Positions 26,928 to 35,393 of a stretch of 64,000 nt of DNA are shown here, in pieces. Each line of letters starts with the position of its first letter. Position 1 is the stretch's first letter. Source of the DNA: Planctomycetaceae bacterium (GTDB taxonomy: Bacteria > Planctomycetota > Planctomycetia > Pirellulales > Pirellulaceae); the NCBI GenBank assembly GCA_020638975.1, contig JACKHN010000012.1:124001-188000 (forward strand), in the 5' to 3' direction. Both the position numbers and the translations under genes were made by a program. The notes below the pieces were generated by a model that had not been told where the DNA came from, ran no database searches, and saw only the letters and a list, made by a program, of their open reading frames with translations.

Positions 26928-28235
26928 TCAAACTCCTTGCGGTACCGCCCAGTGCCCGTCACGGTACTGTCGTCGCAACATCGCTCCGGCCTCGTCATCA
27001 CCGACAATTCGTTCGCTGGCCGGTTCAAATTCGAATCCTCGTCCGACTCGCGCGGCGATATTACCCAGATGGCAGAGCGTCGCTGAGAGGTGTCCGATTT
27101 CGATCTCTGCGCGTAATTTATCCTCGCCGCGAATCGCGTCAACGAAATTCTGGAAGTGGCCCGTCACGACGGGTCGCTCGATTGTGATCGATTTTGGCTG
27201 GTTCTTTTCGTCGAAGACCTTCAAGATCCCGCGTTTACTCAACAGCAGCCAACCATCGGTCCCATAGAACGCGTTGCCGTTGTCGATGCCTTCCAGCCCA
27301 TACCGTGACCAAAGTCGCATCTCGAACACAAGCTGTCGCCTTTTACCAACGGAACCGTCCCCCGGGTAATCGAAACAAGCGTACTGAGTATCCGGGAACT
27401 GCTGGTCGTCCTCAAACGCGAACTTGCCGCCTATCGCCGAGACTTGCGAAGGATGCGACTCCACGCCCAATCCCCAGCGCGCGATGTCCAACTCGTGAAC
27501 ACCGTCATTGCCCATGTCGCCAGTCCCGAAGTTATGCCACCAGTGCCATGTGTAGTGATGCCGATTGGACTGGAACGGCACCATCGGAGCCGGCCCGACC
27601 CAATTGTCATAATCAAAGCCTGCTGGCGGATCGGTTGGTTTGGCGTGTCCGATCTCGCCGCGACGTTGCACATTCCACGCCTTGGCCATCAGCACTTTGC
27701 CGATCGCGCCCTCGCGCAGCAACTGGATCGCTTGCAGGACAATGTCGTGCGAGCGGCTTTGCGTGCCGTGTTGAATTAGAGCGTTGTTGCGACGCGCTGC
27801 ATCAATTAACAACCGCCCTTCGCGGACGTTGTGTGAACAGGGTTTCTCGACGTACACATGTTTTCCGGCATCGGCCGCAAGTATCGAGGCCGGCGTGTGC
27901 CAATGATCGGGAGTCGCGACAATTACCCCGTCGACGCTCTTGTCGTCCAACGCGACACGGAAGTCGCCGACGGGCTGCGGCTGATTCGAGAGCTTACGAA
28001 CGGCGTCCGCTGCTCGAGAAATATCAGGATCGCAGACATAGGCAAACTCGACGCCGGGTAGCGTAGCAAAGTCCCGGGCAACGCCACTGCCGCGACCGCC
28101 GCAACCGATGAGCGCAAGCCGGACCTTCTGATTGGCACCAACCGCTCGGCGCATCGTCACGGCACTGACCGCAGTCGCTGTCGCGACGCCTAACGCTGTC
28201 GCTTTCAAGAAGTCACGTCGATGATCGTCCGACAT
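26928..28235 (-). CDS. Tat-exported Gfo/Idh/MocA-family oxidoreductase
   Basis: A 435-residue protein beginning with a twin-arginine signal (HRRDFLKATALGVATATAVSAV), so it is folded with its nicotinamide cofactor before export. The Rossmann motif is ALIGCGGRGSGVA, and the family motif EKPCSHN provides the conserved lysine. The C-terminal domain matches the GFO_IDH_MocA C-terminal type common in Planctomycetes. The family oxidises or epimerises sugars and related polyols. It lies directly upstream, in transcription order, of the Ser/Thr kinase gene with about 50 bp between them. Confidence 0.92.
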   Translation of the reverse strand: MSDDHRRDFLKATALGVATATAVSAVTMRRAVGANQKVRLALIGCGGRGSGVARDFATLPGVEFAYVCDPDISRAADAVRKLSNQPQPVGDFRVALDDKSVDGVIVATPDHWHTPASILAADAGKHVYVEKPCSHNVREGRLLIDAARRNNALIQHGTQSRSHDIVLQAIQLLREGAIGKVLMAKAWNVQRRGEIGHAKPTDPPAGFDYDNWVGPAPMVPFQSNRHHYTWHWWHNFGTGDMGNDGVHELDIARWGLGVESHPSQVSAIGGKFAFEDDQQFPDTQYACFDYPGDGSVGKRRQLVFEMRLWSRYGLEGIDNGNAFYGTDGWLLLSKRGILKVFDEKNQPKSITIERPVVTGHFQNFVDAIRGEDKLRAEIEIGHLSATLCHLGNIAARVGRGFEFEPASERIVGDDEAGAMLRRQYRDGHWAVPQGV

Positions 28236-28242
28236 TATCGCC

Positions 28243-29463
28243 TCACTTCGTTTCGTTCCAATAGATCTTTACATTGTGGGTCTGGCGACCTACCGCGACC
28301 ACATCCGTTCGCCCATCGCCATTCAGATCGCCGGCGGCCAAATCTTCGATCGCGACACTGCCTGGGTCCACAATGGTACGTTTCCAATTCTTGCCGGTGT
28401 CGTCTTGCGGGTCATAGATTCGCAAGCCGCGACGATGTTCGTCGCTCAAGTCGTCTCGAACTCCGATAATTAGCTCCTGCGCTTCATCATCGTCCAGGTT
28501 CGCACAAACAACAGCGTGCCCCCACTTGAGTTCGGCGTCGAGAACCTGTCGCGTCCAAAGCCATTCGCCACTTCCGTCATACTCGGCCTCTGGCATCGTA
28601 TACACGACGACCTTGTCGCCATGCCATGGCTCGATCGTCGCGATGTAAGGACGATCCGGACCCAATTGTCCCGACTGAATTTCGCTTGCTCCCCGATTTG
28701 GTGACGATTCCTGGTCGCCTGTGCCGATGTGAACTCGGCCCCACGTCCCATCATCGCGCCGATACAGTGCGTTCACACCTTCAAAGCTCGCGGTGAGCAA
28801 ACGTGTCTTTCCGCCTTGTCGAACCGGCCAGAAGTTGTGCATCACTCGCAACTCGTCGGTGATGACTTCCGCCTTCCACTCACCGTTCACCGGATCCTTG
28901 GGGATTTCGTACGACAACAGCCGCACTCCATTCTCATTGAAGTCGGGGCCCGTTGTATCGCGACCCTTCAGCGGCGCCACGATCAGCTCGTCTTTCCCAT
29001 CCCCATCGACATCCACGAATCGCATGCGATGCGTCGTGGGCTCTTCGCCGATCGCGTGGTAAGTCCATAGATCGTTAATCGTCTTACCCGGCGAGATCCA
29101 TCCGATGGTTCCACCCGACGCCGTATTGCCGAATTGCCAATCCGATCCAATCGCAAAATCGAGTCGGCCATCACCATCGATATCATTGGGAGCGAAGCAG
29201 ACGTTGTCATGCTCCTGGGACGGAGTGTCGAGCATAATGTGCTCGTTCCAGTTGGGATTCTCTAACCACAAGAACCTCTTGCTATCGACGATCACGATAT
29301 CTAAGCGATCGTCAGCGTTCATGTCGATCAACCGGACGGCATAGCCGACGGTCAACTTGGTCGGCAACTCCTGTTCGCGAAAGTCGAGTTCGCTAGCGAT
29401 ACTCAAGCTTGACGCGACGGTAATAATAACGAGACCGAGACAAGCTCGGAGTATTCTGGTCAT
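28243..29463 (-). CDS. Secreted FG-GAP/VCBS repeat protein
   Basis: About 406 residues from ATG 29463, which has GGAG 9 bp upstream. A signal peptide (LRACLGLVIITVASSLSIAS) precedes integrin-like beta-propeller repeats with calcium-binding loops (DMNADDRLDIVI, DIDGDGRLDFAI, DVDGDGKDELIV, DLNGDGRTDVVA). The frame stays open upstream to 29703 because a 100-bp palindromic element is read without a stop, but that part is very probably untranslated. The gene overlaps nothing and lies 7 bp before the oxidoreductase gene, so the two are probably cotranscribed. Confidence 0.88.
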   Translation of the reverse strand: MTRILRACLGLVIITVASSLSIASELDFREQELPTKLTVGYAVRLIDMNADDRLDIVIVDSKRFLWLENPNWNEHIMLDTPSQEHDNVCFAPNDIDGDGRLDFAIGSDWQFGNTASGGTIGWISPGKTINDLWTYHAIGEEPTTHRMRFVDVDGDGKDELIVAPLKGRDTTGPDFNENGVRLLSYEIPKDPVNGEWKAEVITDELRVMHNFWPVRQGGKTRLLTASFEGVNALYRRDDGTWGRVHIGTGDQESSPNRGASEIQSGQLGPDRPYIATIEPWHGDKVVVYTMPEAEYDGSGEWLWTRQVLDAELKWGHAVVCANLDDDEAQELIIGVRDDLSDEHRRGLRIYDPQDDTGKNWKRTIVDPGSVAIEDLAAGDLNGDGRTDVVAVGRQTHNVKIYWNETK

Positions 29464-29785
29464 TTCACTGACTCCCAAGTAGGGTGGGTTGCACCCACCA
29501 ACACGCAGATGGCGACAGCCCACCCGACGAACCGGACCTAGTAGACACCAAGGGATTTTACGAAGCAACTCGGTCGCCGAGGCGCGACCCACCAATCGGT
29601 AGTGGTACAGTTTGCGATTCCTGAAAGTAGGACGGCCACTCTTGGCCGTCTTTTGTCGGGCAGATGTGCCCGACCTGCGGCAAACTGTACCACTGCCCAC
29701 CAAACTGGCCGGTTGCGTAGTTTTCGCGGCTTGGGTACCGTGAGCAGTCCTGCCTCCTTCGCCCTACCCCATGTGTGGAGCAACC
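29464..29785. other. 322-bp divergent intergenic region holding repeats
   Basis: This lies between the divergent FG-GAP and DUF1571 genes, so both promoters should be here. It contains a 7-bp hairpin with a 3-base loop at 29483-29499 (GGTGGGT/ACCCACC) and the second copy of the 100-bp element (29596-29695). I see no gene. Confidence 0.6.
29596..29695 (-). mobile_element. 100-bp cloverleaf-like palindromic element (MITE-like), copy 2, intergenic
   Basis: The terminal stem (about 29598-29615 with 29680-29697) encloses the same two hairpins as copy 1, in the opposite orientation. It is flanked by perfect 8-bp direct repeats CCCACCAA at 29588-29595 and 29696-29703. By eye about nine of 100 positions differ from the copy at 12775-12874. 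It sits in the leader region of the FG-GAP gene. Confidence 0.75.
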
Positions 29786-30628
29786 ATGAAGCCGTTTCCC
29801 CGCCTCCCGAACCGATCTACCCGTCGAAGCCTCTGGCTTGGTGTGGTGTGTGCTTTCTTTGCCTGTACATCTCTCTTGGCGCAAGAGATTGAAGGTAACA
29901 ACGGGAACAAGCATCCTCTCGAGCCCGCGTTAGAACGAGCACACGAGGGACTGAAGCTGATCGAGGAGACGGTTGCCGACTATACCGCGACAATCATCAA
30001 GCGTGAACGGATCAACGGTGCGCTAAAAGAGCATGAGTTCATCTTTGCCAAGATTCGCAATCGCAAGATGAAAGATGGCAAAGTCGTTGTTCCGTTTGCA
30101 GTGTACCTAAAATTTTTGAAGCCCGATGCGGTCGCTGGGCGTGAAGTGATTTGGGTCGAGGGTGCGAACGATGGCAAGATCATCGCCCACGAGACGGGAC
30201 TCCTAGGCTTCAAGCGTTTTTATCTCCCGCCTGATGGTTTTCTAGCCATGATGGGGCAACGTTATCCGATCACCGATATCGGGATTCAGAACTTGATCGA
30301 ACAGTTGCTTGTTCGCGGAAAGAACGACCTCAAACACGACGAATGCGAAGTCAAATTCTATAAGGGAGCCAAGGTAGACAAATACGTTTGCACGCTGATC
30401 GAAGTCCTCCATCCCGTTCAGCGGGACCATTTTCTTTTCAGCCGCGCTCATATCTACATCGACGACACACTCGGCGTTCCCGTCCGTTATGCCGCGTGGA
30501 GTTGGCCGACGGAACCTGGCGGCGAGATGGTGCTCGAAGAAGAATACACCTACCGCAATATCAAGTTGAACGTGGGGCTGACGGACGCTGACTTCGATCC
30601 GGACAACAAAGAGTACAACTTCCCGTAA
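29786..30628 (+). CDS. Exported DUF1571 protein
   Basis: About 280 residues from ATG 29786, with GGAG 6 bp upstream; an earlier in-frame ATG at 29771 lacks this. An N-terminal signal (SLWLGVVCAFFACTSLLAQ) is followed by the DUF1571 domain: LIEETVADYTATIIKRERING, then FLKPDAVAGREVIWVEGANDGKI in two parts, and a C-terminal DEEYTYRNIKLN-like segment. The domain is widespread in Planctomycetes and resembles outer-membrane lipoprotein-sorting folds, but its role is not established to me. The gene converges with the SMP-30 gene, 13 bp apart. Confidence 0.87.
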   Translation: MKPFPRLPNRSTRRSLWLGVVCAFFACTSLLAQEIEGNNGNKHPLEPALERAHEGLKLIEETVADYTATIIKRERINGALKEHEFIFAKIRNRKMKDGKVVVPFAVYLKFLKPDAVAGREVIWVEGANDGKIIAHETGLLGFKRFYLPPDGFLAMMGQRYPITDIGIQNLIEQLLVRGKNDLKHDECEVKFYKGAKVDKYVCTLIEVLHPVQRDHFLFSRAHIYIDDTLGVPVRYAAWSWPTEPGGEMVLEEEYTYRNIKLNVGLTDADFDPDNKEYNFP

Positions 30629-30641
30629 CCGCCTCTGCCAT

Positions 30642-31670
30642 CTACTGACTCGGGCCCCAGACCGTTACCCCCGGTGTACTCGTTCGAATGCTCCACAGCT
30701 TGTGTCCCGCCGTAATGTAAAGCGTCTTGCGGTCCGCGTCCCCGAACGTGCAATTGGTGATCATGTCCTCGGGAACAGGGATGAATTGTAGCAATCCGCC
30801 TTCCGGCGCAATCACGTAGATACCGGCTTTGTGCTTCTCAGCCGTCTCGACAGGCGGATTGGGGAAGTTGAATCCCGCCGCAGCGTAGATGCGGCCTTCG
30901 GTATCCATCGCCATGCCATCAGGTCCGCGATCCGTTCCCCAATCGAACAGTAACTTGCGACTCGCCGGATCGATCGACCCATCTGCATTCAAATCAAAAC
31001 GCCACAGCTTCCGGTTGCCTCCTTGCGCGTGTGGTCCGTCGTTCACGTTGTCCGCAACGTACAAGTATCGGTCATCAGGTGAGACAAGGATGCCGTTGGG
31101 TCGATCCACCTCGTGCGCTATCACGCGAGCAACTTCTCCCACGTCGTCGATTCGATAAACGCCTTCGATAGCGATATCACTCGCGTCTCGCTGCTGCATA
31201 TCGCCGCGATCACCATAGCGAGGGTCCGTGAAGTAGATCCGGCCCTTCGAGTCGATGGCGAGGTCATTCGGCGAGTTGAATTTGCCGTCTTGATAGCGAT
31301 CCGCCAGGACCGTGATCGTGCCATTCAGTTCAGTCCGCGTAATCCGACGATTGCTATCCAAGCCGCCACCCTCACAGCATAGCATGCGACCTTGGTGATC
31401 AAATTGGATGCCGTTGGTGCGTCCTGACGGCGTCCGAAACACGTGCATCTCGCCATTGGTGTCGCGACGCATAATGCGGTTGTTAACGATGTCGCTGAAG
31501 TAAACATTGCCATCGGGATGCCAAGCTGGTCCTTCGGTAAAGGCGACTCGTCCCTCCATCTTCAACGGCGAACTCATGGGAATCGGTTCTGACGCATTCG
31601 TTATGGTCGGAGTTGTATCGATACCTTGAAAAACGGCGCTCAAAGCGACAACCAAAAGAAGGCAACGCAT
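30642..31670 (-). CDS. Exported SMP-30/gluconolactonase-like protein
   Basis: About 342 residues from ATG 31670 (AAGGA six bases upstream; a GTG one codon earlier is possible). A signal peptide (LLLVVALSAVFQG) precedes a six-bladed beta-propeller of the SMP-30/LRE type: FTEGPAWHPDG supplies the metal-binding Glu, SPNDLAIDSKGRIYFTD the Asn and Asp, and DGMAMDTEGRIYAA the second Asp. These match the calcium or zinc site of gluconolactonases. Exported members probably hydrolyse sugar lactones in the periplasm. The gene is divergent from the metallophosphoesterase gene. Confidence 0.9.
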   Translation of the reverse strand: MRCLLLVVALSAVFQGIDTTPTITNASEPIPMSSPLKMEGRVAFTEGPAWHPDGNVYFSDIVNNRIMRRDTNGEMHVFRTPSGRTNGIQFDHQGRMLCCEGGGLDSNRRITRTELNGTITVLADRYQDGKFNSPNDLAIDSKGRIYFTDPRYGDRGDMQQRDASDIAIEGVYRIDDVGEVARVIAHEVDRPNGILVSPDDRYLYVADNVNDGPHAQGGNRKLWRFDLNADGSIDPASRKLLFDWGTDRGPDGMAMDTEGRIYAAAGFNFPNPPVETAEKHKAGIYVIAPEGGLLQFIPVPEDMITNCTFGDADRKTLYITAGHKLWSIRTSTPGVTVWGPSQ

Positions 31671-31788
31671 CACACATCCTTTGCAAATGGTGTAGTTGGG
31701 TTCGCAGTTATGATAACTTGGGCATCATGGCGTCGCGAGTAGCATCGCCTGCATCGCCGTTCGATACAACGACCAGGGAACCGAAACA

Positions 31789-32769
31789 ATGTCCGACCGC
31801 GAGTGGACCTTCCTACACGTCAACGACAGCCACATGGGGACGGCGCGTTCGTATCGATTTCGTCCGGCGGTCAATCAGCGTTGGGCAGCAATCAAGCGAC
31901 AGATGGCTGCTATCGATGCGGACCTTTTGTTGCACGGTGGTGATCTGACTCGCGATGGGGAAACCCACGAATTCGAGTACCTGCAAGCTCGTGAGGATTT
32001 AGATACGCTGCCGTTCCCGAGTTTCGTCATTCCCGGCAACATGGATGTCGGAAATAAGCACGCCACACAGAACGGTCGCAAACGCAAGTGGGAAGACCGA
32101 GGCTTGGGCTGGCACGATCCTGATCTCAACATGACCGAAGCAAGGCTGCGGTTGTTCTCGACGTACTTTGGCCCCATTCATTGGACGTTCATGCATCGCG
32201 ATGTTCGCTTCACGGGTTTCTTCGCAGCCGTCGCGGGAACGGGCCTGCCACAGGAAGAACGGCTGTGGCGATTGCTGGAAAGCCTGAAGAAACTGCCACG
32301 TGCGAAGCACCACGTCGCCGTCATGCATTACTGGCCGTTCATGGAGTCCCCCGATGAACCGGCATGGGATCTGACCAATGCCGACGAGTATGACAATTGG
32401 TACTTCTCGATTGATCCACCGCACCGACAACGGCTGTGGGACTCATTGCAAGCTGCAGGTGTAGAAATCCTATTCTGTGGTCACGTGCATACCGGACGGC
32501 CAGTGCAGTTGGTTGACGGCATTCGCGTTTATCGGACACAAGCCGCCGGCAACACAGGGCAACTCGCCGAGCGTTGGCCTGGTGCGGACACACGGTTCGG
32601 ATTTCACCGCTGCCATGTCACCGCACTGGGCATCGACGTGCAGTTCGTACCGGGTGACGATCAGTGCGAAGAGTTCGGCACTTTCGGTCCCTTAGGCCAC
32701 CCGCCAGTCGATCAGCGAGACTATTCGGTTGCTCAAGAACAACCTCTGCTAAAGCCGGATGAGACCTGA
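31789..32769 (+). CDS. Calcineurin-like metallophosphoesterase
   Basis: A 326-residue cytoplasmic protein with the complete bimetal motif set: D and H in HVNDSHMG (residues 9-16), GGD (50-52), GNMD (GN plus Asp, about 83-86), the MHYWPF histidine (about 184), and GHVHTG near residue 228. Substrate classes of this fold include phosphodiesters and nucleotides; the wording does not match Mre11, CpdA or UshA specifically. There is no signal peptide. Confidence 0.9.
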   Translation: MSDREWTFLHVNDSHMGTARSYRFRPAVNQRWAAIKRQMAAIDADLLLHGGDLTRDGETHEFEYLQAREDLDTLPFPSFVIPGNMDVGNKHATQNGRKRKWEDRGLGWHDPDLNMTEARLRLFSTYFGPIHWTFMHRDVRFTGFFAAVAGTGLPQEERLWRLLESLKKLPRAKHHVAVMHYWPFMESPDEPAWDLTNADEYDNWYFSIDPPHRQRLWDSLQAAGVEILFCGHVHTGRPVQLVDGIRVYRTQAAGNTGQLAERWPGADTRFGFHRCHVTALGIDVQFVPGDDQCEEFGTFGPLGHPPVDQRDYSVAQEQPLLKPDET

Positions 32770-32811
32770 AGCATCAGCGGTGGTACTCAGAACTAGCCAT
32801 GCGTCATCGTG

Positions 32812-33378
32812 CTATTGTGCGGCCTTCAGCATTTTGATGAATTCTCGCATCAACGCCGTGTTGTCGTGCCAGACCCGTGCCGTGACGATGTTACCGTCGA
32901 CGACGAATTCTTTATCGACGTAAGTGGCTCCGCCTTGCTCGGCGTCCATCGCACACTTCGCGACTGTCGTAACGGTCTTGCCGTGAATGATACCCGCAGC
33001 CGTGAGGATCTCGATCCCGTGACAGACGCATGCGATCGGCTTACCTGCTTCGTGAATCTCGCGAGTCACACGTAATAAATCTTTGTTGTATCGCAAGTAC
33101 TCAGGAGCCCGGCCACCCGAGACAAACAATCCGGCATAGTCTTCCGCCTTCACATCCTTGAAAGCTACTGTCGCACGAATAAAGTACGACGGACGCTCTT
33201 GGGTGATATCCCACGGCACACTGGAATCCGGTGGGATCTCGTGCAGCACGGAATGGTAAAGCCGCGCCTCGGGGCCTGCGACAACGACTTCATAGCCGTC
33301 TTCCGGCAGCCGGAAGTAAGGATAGAAAGTGTCGAGTGTTTCCGTGGCATCGCCAATCGGCATCAAGATTTTTGGCAT
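32812..33378 (-). CDS. DJ-1/PfpI family protein
   Basis: A 188-residue class I glutamine-amidotransferase-like protein. C119 in ACVCHGIEIL is the nucleophile with H120 next to it, as in PfpI, and E93 in GGRAPEYLR is in the expected position for the third residue. Members act as proteases, deglycases or glyoxalases, and the assignment cannot be made from sequence alone. It is the last gene of the apparent pgk operon, 36 bp after the small gene at 33415-33600. Confidence 0.9.
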   Translation of the reverse strand: MPKILMPIGDATETLDTFYPYFRLPEDGYEVVVAGPEARLYHSVLHEIPPDSSVPWDITQERPSYFIRATVAFKDVKAEDYAGLFVSGGRAPEYLRYNKDLLRVTREIHEAGKPIACVCHGIEILTAAGIIHGKTVTTVAKCAMDAEQGGATYVDKEFVVDGNIVTARVWHDNTALMREFIKMLKAAQ

Positions 33379-33414
33379 GGCAGCTTCGATTCGACCGGGT
33401 GCTGAGATTGGGGG

Positions 33415-33600
33415 TTAGTAGGCGTCTTCCGTTTTGTCAGAGGGCGTACCACAAGTTGCTTCCAGGGCCGTCAGTCTCTCCTCAAGATGTTGGAGCTTGT
33501 CGAGAATTAAGGCGTGAACATAGACGGCGTCCATGCCGACGGGGCTGTCGGCGCTGGCGATCTTGTCGATAATTGGTTGCAGTTCGCTTTTGCTTTTCAT
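33415..33600 (-). CDS. Small conserved-looking 61-residue protein
   Basis: A short gene I cannot assign to a family. It is supported by a strong ribosome binding site (AAGGAG, nine bases before ATG 33600) and its place between pgk and the DJ-1 gene on the same strand with short gaps (30 and 36 bp). The protein is mostly helical: IIDKIASADSPVGMDAVYVH, then ILDKLQHLEERLTALEA, which suggests a short coiled coil. One Cys and an acidic tail follow. It may be a small dimerising regulator; this is inference. Confidence 0.72.
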   Translation of the reverse strand: MKSKSELQPIIDKIASADSPVGMDAVYVHALILDKLQHLEERLTALEATCGTPSDKTEDAY

Positions 33601-33630
33601 CTCGTTAGTCTCCTTCAGCCGAGGAACGTG

Positions 33631-34824
33631 TTATGCTTCGTCCAACAAATCGACCGCCGCGAACGCTTGGCCTTCCAGCATCGCCAAACTCGCACCACCG
33701 CCGGTGCTAACGTGACTGACCTTGTCGGCAAAACCCATCTGCTGGATGGCCGCAGCACTATCGCCACCACCAATGATGCTCGTCGCATCACTTTCCGCAA
33801 TGGCTTCGGCGACCGCTTTCGTGCCGGCATCGAACGGAGCCATCTCGAACACTCCCATCGGACCATTCCAGACGACGGTCTTCGCATTGCGAACGGCGTC
33901 GGCATAGATCTTGGCCGTCTCGGGGCCAATGTCGAGTCCTTCATAGCCGTCAGGAATCTGGCCCGCTGCAACAACCTGTTTGTTGCAATCGCCCTTGAAT
34001 GCGTCGCCACAGTGCGTATCAACAGGTAGCATCAGTTTGTCACCGCCCTTGGCGAGCAACTCCTTGGCCAGATCGACCTTATCTTTCTCGACAAGGCTGC
34101 CACCCACGCGACCGCCTTGCGCCAGCGAGAACGTGTAGGCCATCGCACCGCCAATCAGGATCTTGTCGCAGATACCAAGCAGGTTGTTGATGACGTTGAT
34201 CTTGTCCGAAACCTTCGCACCTCCAAGGATCGCCACAAACGGACGACCAGGGTTCGCGATGGCATCGCTCAAGTATTGAATCTCTTTCGCGACGAGGAAG
34301 CCGACCACCTTCGGCTTGCTGCCCATCGCTTCTGGAACAGCGACCATCGATGCGTCTTTGCGATGGCAAGTGCCGAAGGCATCGTTGCAATAGATGTCAG
34401 CCATACCAGCCAAGACGCTCGCGAACTTCTCGTCACCTTTCTTCTCGCCCTTATTGAAGCGAAGGTTTTCCAGCACCAAAACTCCACCGTCCTTTAACGC
34501 GGCGGCTTTCGCTTTCGCATCGTCGCCGACCGTATCGCTGGCGAACTCGACCGTTTTACCCAACAGCTTGCCGAGTTGCACGGCAGCAGGTTCAAGGCTG
34601 TACTTCGCATCGCCTGGATCACCATCGCCAGTCGGTCGACCTAAGTGGCTCATCAAAATCACGCGCCCGCCACGATCCAATACAGACTTGATCGAAGGCA
34701 AAGCGGCGGAGATGCGGCGGTCGTCCGTGATCTGCTGCTGATCGTCCAGCGGCACGTTGAAGTCAACGCGAATCAATACACACTTTCCAGCAACATCAAC
34801 GTCAGCGATTGTTTTCTTGGCCAT
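33631..34824 (-). CDS. pgk: Phosphoglycerate kinase
   Basis: A full-length 397-residue glycolytic enzyme transferring phosphate from 1,3-bisphosphoglycerate to ADP. Visible signatures are [10 protein letters not shown] near the N-terminus, [10 protein letters not shown] with substrate-binding basic residues, [10 protein letters not shown] in the hinge and the nucleotide-binding loops GGGDSAAA and STGGGASL. It has no signal peptide. It is the first gene of a three-gene minus-strand set and is divergent from the archease gene, with 132 bp between starts for both promoters. Confidence 0.97.
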   Translation of the reverse strand: MAKKTIADVDVAGKCVLIRVDFNVPLDDQQQITDDRRISAALPSIKSVLDRGGRVILMSHLGRPTGDGDPGDAKYSLEPAAVQLGKLLGKTVEFASDTVGDDAKAKAAALKDGGVLVLENLRFNKGEKKGDEKFASVLAGMADIYCNDAFGTCHRKDASMVAVPEAMGSKPKVVGFLVAKEIQYLSDAIANPGRPFVAILGGAKVSDKINVINNLLGICDKILIGGAMAYTFSLAQGGRVGGSLVEKDKVDLAKELLAKGGDKLMLPVDTHCGDAFKGDCNKQVVAAGQIPDGYEGLDIGPETAKIYADAVRNAKTVVWNGPMGVFEMAPFDAGTKAVAEAIAESDATSIIGGGDSAAAIQQMGFADKVSHVSTGGGASLAMLEGQAFAAVDLLDEA

Positions 34825-34956
34825 TTCGAGAGCGTTTCCCGTTTGTTTTGGTGGTTAAACTCTTATCCCGTTAGCCTTCGTTTATACCGATGCGTACCCA
34901 CGATGACCAGTGCCGAGACTTGACGCCGCCTGACCGAACTCGAACAATCACCAACC

Positions 34957-35367
34957 ATGTTTGAAACCTTTGAACACACCGCTGACCTAGGATTACGCAT
35001 ACGAGCGACCACGCAGGAGCAACTGCTCGAGGACGCTGGTCGTGGGCTTTTTTCGATGCTCGTAACGAACCTAGAGGACGTCCGGTGTCTCCAGGAAAGG
35101 ACGTATCGCGTTGAGGGAGTCGCCACGGACTACCTGCTGTTCGATTGGCTGAACGAGTTGCTCTTCACTTTCGAAAGCGAGCGGCTGTTGCTGTCGGAAT
35201 TCCACGTCGTTTTGGATGCGGAAGGATTATGGGCGACCGCGAACGGCGAGCCGATGGATTTGGCGCGACATCGTATGGAACATGAAGTGAAGGCAATCAC
35301 GTATCATGGGCTGCGCGTCGAGAAAGACGCAGTCGGATGGTTCGCCGAGCTGATTGTTGACATTTAA
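34957..35367 (+). CDS. Archease
   Basis: A 136-residue protein with the archease signature EHTADLGLRI (Asp metal ligand) near the N-terminus, YLLFDWLNELLF in the middle, and a C-terminal half containing VKAITYHGL and an AELIVDI end, where the terminal Asp is a metal ligand in the family. Archease helps the ligase RtcB to become guanylylated and turn over many times. The rtcB gene begins 26 bp downstream on the same strand, which makes the assignment secure. Confidence 0.93.
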   Translation: MFETFEHTADLGLRIRATTQEQLLEDAGRGLFSMLVTNLEDVRCLQERTYRVEGVATDYLLFDWLNELLFTFESERLLLSEFHVVLDAEGLWATANGEPMDLARHRMEHEVKAITYHGLRVEKDAVGWFAELIVDI

Positions 35368-35393
35368 AAACCTGAGGTTCAGAGGAAGTAGCG

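Noticed and set aside
28243..29703. FG-GAP protein start at 29703
   Set aside because: Residues before 29463 are encoded by the 100-bp palindromic element and its flank; the signal peptide begins at 29463.
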